A stretch of 8,510 bases of DNA from JAGTVB01 sp964624765 (GTDB lineage Bacteria > Pseudomonadota > Gammaproteobacteria > HK1): the NCBI GenBank assembly GCA_964624765.1, contig CAZUZO010000140.1:1-8510 (forward strand). Direction: 5' to 3'. The notes under the pieces were generated by a model. That model saw only the letters and a list, made by a program, of their open reading frames with translations, was not told the DNA's origin and searched no databases. Below are positions 5,448 through 8,510 of this stretch, one piece after another (position 1 is the first letter of the stretch; every line of letters begins with the position of its first letter). The position numbers were made by a program, and so were the translations under genes.

Positions 5448-6014
5448 ATGAGCCACTTCCCTCTCCATGACGAACACACCGCTCCGACCGCTGCCCGGCC
5501 ATGGATCGAGCAGGCCAAGCAAGGCTTCGGCTTCCTGCCCAACTTGATTGCGGGTATGGCGGAAGCCCCTGCTTTAGCGGAAGGTTACCTGACTCTCTCC
5601 GATATCTACGCGCGCACGGGTCTCAATGCTCAGGAGCGGGAACTGGTCCTGTTGGCCGTCAGTCGCGAGAACGGCTGCGACTACTGTGTCGCCGCCCATT
5701 CCATGCTGGCGCAGATGAGCCAACTGCCGGCCGAGGCCATTCAGGCCATTCGGGATGGCCGGGAAATCCCGGACCCAAGGCTCGAGGCCCTGCGGTGCTT
5801 CAGCACCCAGCTGGTCGAGAAACGCGGGTGGGTAAACGATGAGGACATCCGGGCCTTTCTCGGTGCCGGCTACGAAATCAGTCATGTCGGTGACGTCATT
5901 CTAGCGGTCGGTCTTAAAACCCTGAGCAATTACTTCAACCATATCGCCGGCACCCCCCTCGATCAAGCCATCCAGGGCCATGCCTGGAAAGGAGAAGGCG
6001 ACACAGGCCCCTGA
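5448..6014 (+). CDS. AhpD/carboxymuconolactone decarboxylase-like CxxC protein (peroxidase-related)
   Basis: The 188-residue product belongs to the CMD/AhpD-like superfamily, in the group annotated as uncharacterised peroxidase-related enzymes. The diagnostic motif SRENGCDYCVAAHSM (72-86) holds E74, the thiol pair C77/C80 and H84, the same arrangement as the AhpD proton relay and redox dithiol. The N-terminal segment FGFLPNLIAGMAEAPALAEGY (27-47) and the later VILAVGLKTLSNYFNHIAGTPLD (150-172) are typical of the group. It has no signal peptide, so it should be cytosolic. A GAGG site lies 9 bases before the ATG. The divergent TetR gene and its two palindromes imply that expression is induced when the repressor senses its ligand. 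Peroxide or electrophile detoxification is the likely role; the substrate and reducing partner are unknown. Confidence 0.86.
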   Translation: MSHFPLHDEHTAPTAARPWIEQAKQGFGFLPNLIAGMAEAPALAEGYLTLSDIYARTGLNAQERELVLLAVSRENGCDYCVAAHSMLAQMSQLPAEAIQAIRDGREIPDPRLEALRCFSTQLVEKRGWVNDEDIRAFLGAGYEISHVGDVILAVGLKTLSNYFNHIAGTPLDQAIQGHAWKGEGDTGP

Positions 6015-6033
6015 CGTCTGTTCAACAAACGTC
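6013..6033. terminator. Short stem-loop at the end of the CxxC protein gene
   Basis: GACGT (6013-6017) pairs with ACGTC (6029-6033), and inside it TGT pairs with ACA after one mismatch, leaving a three-base loop. It begins within the stop codon of the preceding gene. No T-tract follows, so it may be a weak terminator or 3'-end stabiliser only. Confidence 0.3.
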
Positions 6034-6198
6034 GCAAAACGACCGCCGCTGATGGCATCTAGCGCTAGGCACTGCCAAGGATCAAAAGGATAGTGAGCAC
6101 CGCCCACCCAGCACCCTCGGTATGAAAACCCGTACCCCCCTTGTGACCTTAAACGGCCTCGGTTTGGTGCAAGGGTTGATGTAAAGAACCCAGGTGCC
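6034..6198. other. Gap upstream of the two-component operon
   Basis: No gene is supportable here. The promoter of the kinase-regulator pair should lie in this stretch, but no clear sigma elements stand out. GGGTT (6173-6177) and AACCC (6187-6191) could form a small hairpin just before the weak AGG ribosome site of the kinase gene. Confidence 0.4.
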
Positions 6199-7854
6199 AT
6201 GTCCACCATAAACCTGCAGTTATCCCAACAGCTGACCCGCCAAGAGGGTGGCACCTATTGGTTCTGGCTGTCGAGCCGTAGCGTCATGCTCATCACCCTG
6301 TACTACGCAGTGGGCTTATGGGGCTTCGTGTTCACTCCCGACACCCACGGCATCCCGCTGGTGTGGCCAGCAACCGGTGTGGGGCTAGCCTTTGTGTATC
6401 TCTACGGTTACCACCTGTTGCCGGCATTGGGCGTGGCTGCCGCCCTGGTCAGCTGGCAGTTCACCGCAACCATAGTTCCGATTCTGGAGGCCATCGGCAT
6501 CATCTTTGCCACCATGGCCGGAGCTGCCCTGGGCGCATACGCCTTGCACCGCTTCGAATTCTCGGCGCGCCTGGAACGCCTGCACGACGTCTGGCTGCTG
6601 CTCGTCATCGGTGCGCTCGCTGGGTCGGGCTCGGCCGCCACGGCCGGCGCCTGGGGGCTGGCCGTCGGTATGAAAGAATTGCAGTTCACTGAAACCTGGT
6701 GGCGATGCTGGCTAGCGGACCTGATGGGGCTGGTGTTCGTGGCGCCAGCGCTTATCACGTGGCTGGGTGCCCGTTTCATTCGCCCTCTAGAGCACACCTA
6801 CCTCAAGGGTGCGGTGCTGATCTCGAGCCTCATCGGCATCACAACCGCAGTTTATTCGGGGCAGCTACCCTATGGCGTCTCTATGCCGTTGTCCTACGCA
6901 GTGTTTCCGCTCGTGATGTTGGCGGCCCTGCGCTGCCCCGTACAGGTCACCAGCACGTTGATGCTGACGGCGGGCGGCATCGCCCTGTCTGGCACCGGCT
7001 GGGGACTCGGTCCCTTCGCCGAAATGGGACTCGAGACGAGTCTCCTGTCCCTGAACGCGCAACTGGCATTGCTGGTGCTAACGGGTCTCACGCTCACCGC
7101 GTTACGTGGTGAGCGTGAGGCCGCCGAGAGTCGTGCCCGCCAACACCTCGATCAGCTGGCGCGCGCCGGCCGCCTCAGCACACTGGGTGAACTGTCCGCG
7201 GGGCTTGCGCACGAGCTCAACCAGCCGCTGTGTGCCCTCGCCAGCTATGCCCAGGCCAGCAAGCGGCTACTCGAGCGCGGCAAGCTGGAGGAGTTGCGGG
7301 AGGCATTGATCCAATTGGATGCAGGCGCACACCGGGCTGCCGCGACGGTGCGCCAGATGCGCGCCTTCGCGTCCGATCAGCTACCCGAGCGTCACTCTGT
7401 CTCCCCCGAGGAATGGGTTCGCCCAGTGATGGAACTACTGCACCCAGAGTTGCGGCGCAAGAACATCGAACTGCAGATGACGCTCGATGACCCTCTTCCG
7501 CCTATCCTCGCCGCTCCCCTGCAAGTGGAACAGGTGCTCGTCAACCTGCTGCGCAATGCCATCGAGGCACTCGAGGGACGCCGGGCCGGGCGCATCCACT
7601 TGAGCATCGGTCGCGCGGGTGATGAGCTGTGTGTGAGCGTGACCGATAACGGCCCGGGGATTCCTCCCGAGCATCTGACGCGGCTGTTCGATCCCTTCGC
7701 AACCTGGAAGGAAGGCGGACTGGGGCTAGGGCTATCGATCAGCCGTTCACTCGTGGAAGCCCATGGTGGCCGGCTCATGGCACGCAACGCAGCGAGTGGT
7801 GGGGCAGTGTTGCAGTTCACCCTGCCCGTGGAGGTAGGCCATGTCGGTGCCTAA
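6199..7854 (+). CDS. MASE1-domain membrane sensor histidine kinase
   Basis: This 551-residue sensor kinase has an N-terminal multi-spanning MASE1-type region (about 25-302, roughly eight membrane segments) with WPATGVGLAFVYLYG (56-70) and AGAWGLAVG (149-157) as family hallmarks. A short linker helix (303-322) leads to the HisKA domain with phosphoacceptor H338 in GELSAGLAHELNQPL. The ATPase domain shows EQVLVNLLRNAIEA (444-457; N-box N449, N453), DNGPGI (483-488), FDPF (497-500) and GLGLGLSIS (507-515). No PAS or periplasmic domain is present, so the signal should be perceived in or near the membrane; MASE1 ligands are generally unknown. C345 lies seven residues after the phosphoacceptor. Only a weak AGG ribosome site precedes the ATG. 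The gene overlaps its response regulator by 14 bases, so they are cognate and probably coupled. Confidence 0.93.
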   Translation: MSTINLQLSQQLTRQEGGTYWFWLSSRSVMLITLYYAVGLWGFVFTPDTHGIPLVWPATGVGLAFVYLYGYHLLPALGVAAALVSWQFTATIVPILEAIGIIFATMAGAALGAYALHRFEFSARLERLHDVWLLLVIGALAGSGSAATAGAWGLAVGMKELQFTETWWRCWLADLMGLVFVAPALITWLGARFIRPLEHTYLKGAVLISSLIGITTAVYSGQLPYGVSMPLSYAVFPLVMLAALRCPVQVTSTLMLTAGGIALSGTGWGLGPFAEMGLETSLLSLNAQLALLVLTGLTLTALRGEREAAESRARQHLDQLARAGRLSTLGELSAGLAHELNQPLCALASYAQASKRLLERGKLEELREALIQLDAGAHRAAATVRQMRAFASDQLPERHSVSPEEWVRPVMELLHPELRRKNIELQMTLDDPLPPILAAPLQVEQVLVNLLRNAIEALEGRRAGRIHLSIGRAGDELCVSVTDNGPGIPPEHLTRLFDPFATWKEGGLGLGLSISRSLVEAHGGRLMARNAASGGAVLQFTLPVEVGHVGA

Positions 7855-8494
7855 GCGCACACAGATCTACCTGGTGGACGACGACGCAGATGTGCGTGCG
7901 GCGGTCAGCCTGCTGTTAAGGAGTGCGGATTTCCCCGTCAGCGCCTTCGCGGATGCCCATGCGCTGCTCTCGATGGTAGGACCGGAGACCCCCGGTTGCC
8001 TCATCCTAGACGTACGGCTGCCCGACATGGACGGGCTTAGCCTGCAGTGCCAGTTGAAGCGTCGTGGCATCACGATGCCCGTGATCTTCATCACCGGCCA
8101 CGGCGACATTCCGATGGCGGTTCGTGCCGTCAGTGAAGGCGCCCTCGATTTTCTAGAAAAGCCCTTTCGCGACGAGGTGCTGTTGGAAGGCGTGCGTCAC
8201 GCACTCGAGGTAGACGCGGCAAGGCGTGAAGGAACCGCGGAGCAGGCCCAAATGGAGGCGCGCCTCGCCTCGCTCACGCCCCGTGAGCGCGAAGTGCTGG
8301 AGGCTTTGCTGGAGGGCAAGCCCAACAAGCTGATTGCCCGGGATCTCGATGTGAGTGTGCGAACGGTCGAGATCCACCGTAGCAACCTGATGCAGAAGAT
8401 GGGCGCCAAGAGCGCCTCCCACCTCGCACGCCTCGCGCTCGCCTGCACAAAGTACCGAGACCGGCTGTCACCGGTCGGATCGCCTGTGTCTTGA
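7841..8494 (+). CDS. FixJ/NarL-type response regulator with LuxR helix-turn-helix
   Basis: This 217-residue regulator has a receiver domain (about 8-122) with acidic pocket D13-D15, phosphoacceptor D57 in LILDVRLPDMDG, T85 in ITGHGDIPMAV and K107 in FLEKPF. The GHGDIPMAVRA segment is typical of FixJ/TtrR-like receivers. A linker rich in Ala and Glu (123-142) joins a LuxR-type helix-turn-helix (144-200) with LTPREREVLEALLEG, NKLIARDL and SVRTVEIHRSNLMQKM. It should activate transcription as a phosphorylated dimer. GGAGG lies 6 bases before the ATG, much stronger than the kinase's site, so more regulator than kinase is expected. The start lies inside the kinase gene in another frame. Target promoters cannot be identified from the sequence; the neighbouring bufferin and redox genes are candidates only by proximity. 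Confidence 0.94.
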   Translation: MSVPKRTQIYLVDDDADVRAAVSLLLRSADFPVSAFADAHALLSMVGPETPGCLILDVRLPDMDGLSLQCQLKRRGITMPVIFITGHGDIPMAVRAVSEGALDFLEKPFRDEVLLEGVRHALEVDAARREGTAEQAQMEARLASLTPREREVLEALLEGKPNKLIARDLDVSVRTVEIHRSNLMQKMGAKSASHLARLALACTKYRDRLSPVGSPVS

Positions 8495-8510
8495 GGCCAC
8501 CACTCGGCCA

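Noticed and set aside
8459..8476. GACCGG/CCGGTC hairpin near the end of the response regulator gene
   Set aside because: It lies within coding sequence before the stop codon and has no T-tract, so a terminator role is not supported.

Overview
The window is GC-rich (roughly 60%) proteobacterial DNA. Shine-Dalgarno sites are good and genes are tightly packed. The gene content suggests a gammaproteobacterium or a related lineage, but no phylogenetic marker is present, so the organism is left open.

Region 1 (1-421) has no convincing gene. It holds two overlapping, mutually exclusive inverted repeats near its left end and the probable promoter region of the following operon. Region 2 (422-2947) is a complete bufferin operon. 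It encodes a secreted, cysteine-containing RiPP metallophore precursor (BufA, DUF2282), its MNIO/DUF692 modifying enzyme (BufB), the partner protein BufC (DUF2063) and a DoxX-family membrane protein. BufB makes metal-binding groups from cysteines of BufA with help from BufC. The product is expected to act in the periplasm against excess copper or a similar soft metal. bufB and bufC overlap and probably are translationally coupled. Two track-style starts are corrected here: BufB to 771 and BufC to 1657.

Region 3 (3123-4640) is a flavoprotein disulfide reductase of the mercuric-reductase-like group, on the same strand as the buf genes. It has the redox CxxxxC but neither an N-terminal metal-binding domain nor the C-terminal Cys pair of true MerA.

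Region 4 (4738-6014) is a divergent pair. One gene is a TetR repressor whose likely start is a TTG at 5319; it carries a cysteine in a GCLLVNT motif resembling the sensing cysteine of NemR. The other is an AhpD/carboxymuconolactone-decarboxylase-like CxxC protein. The gap between them has two matching palindromes with identical outer half-sites 40 bp apart, the likely operators.

Region 5 (6199-8494) is a two-gene operon for a MASE1-type membrane histidine kinase and a FixJ/NarL-type response regulator, overlapping by 14 nt. Its signal and targets are not visible.

Taken together the window reads as a metal and redox/electrophile stress island: a bufferin for metal sequestration, a disulfide reductase, a probable thiol-switch regulated CxxC redox protein and a two-component system. 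That these modules share one regulon is inference.
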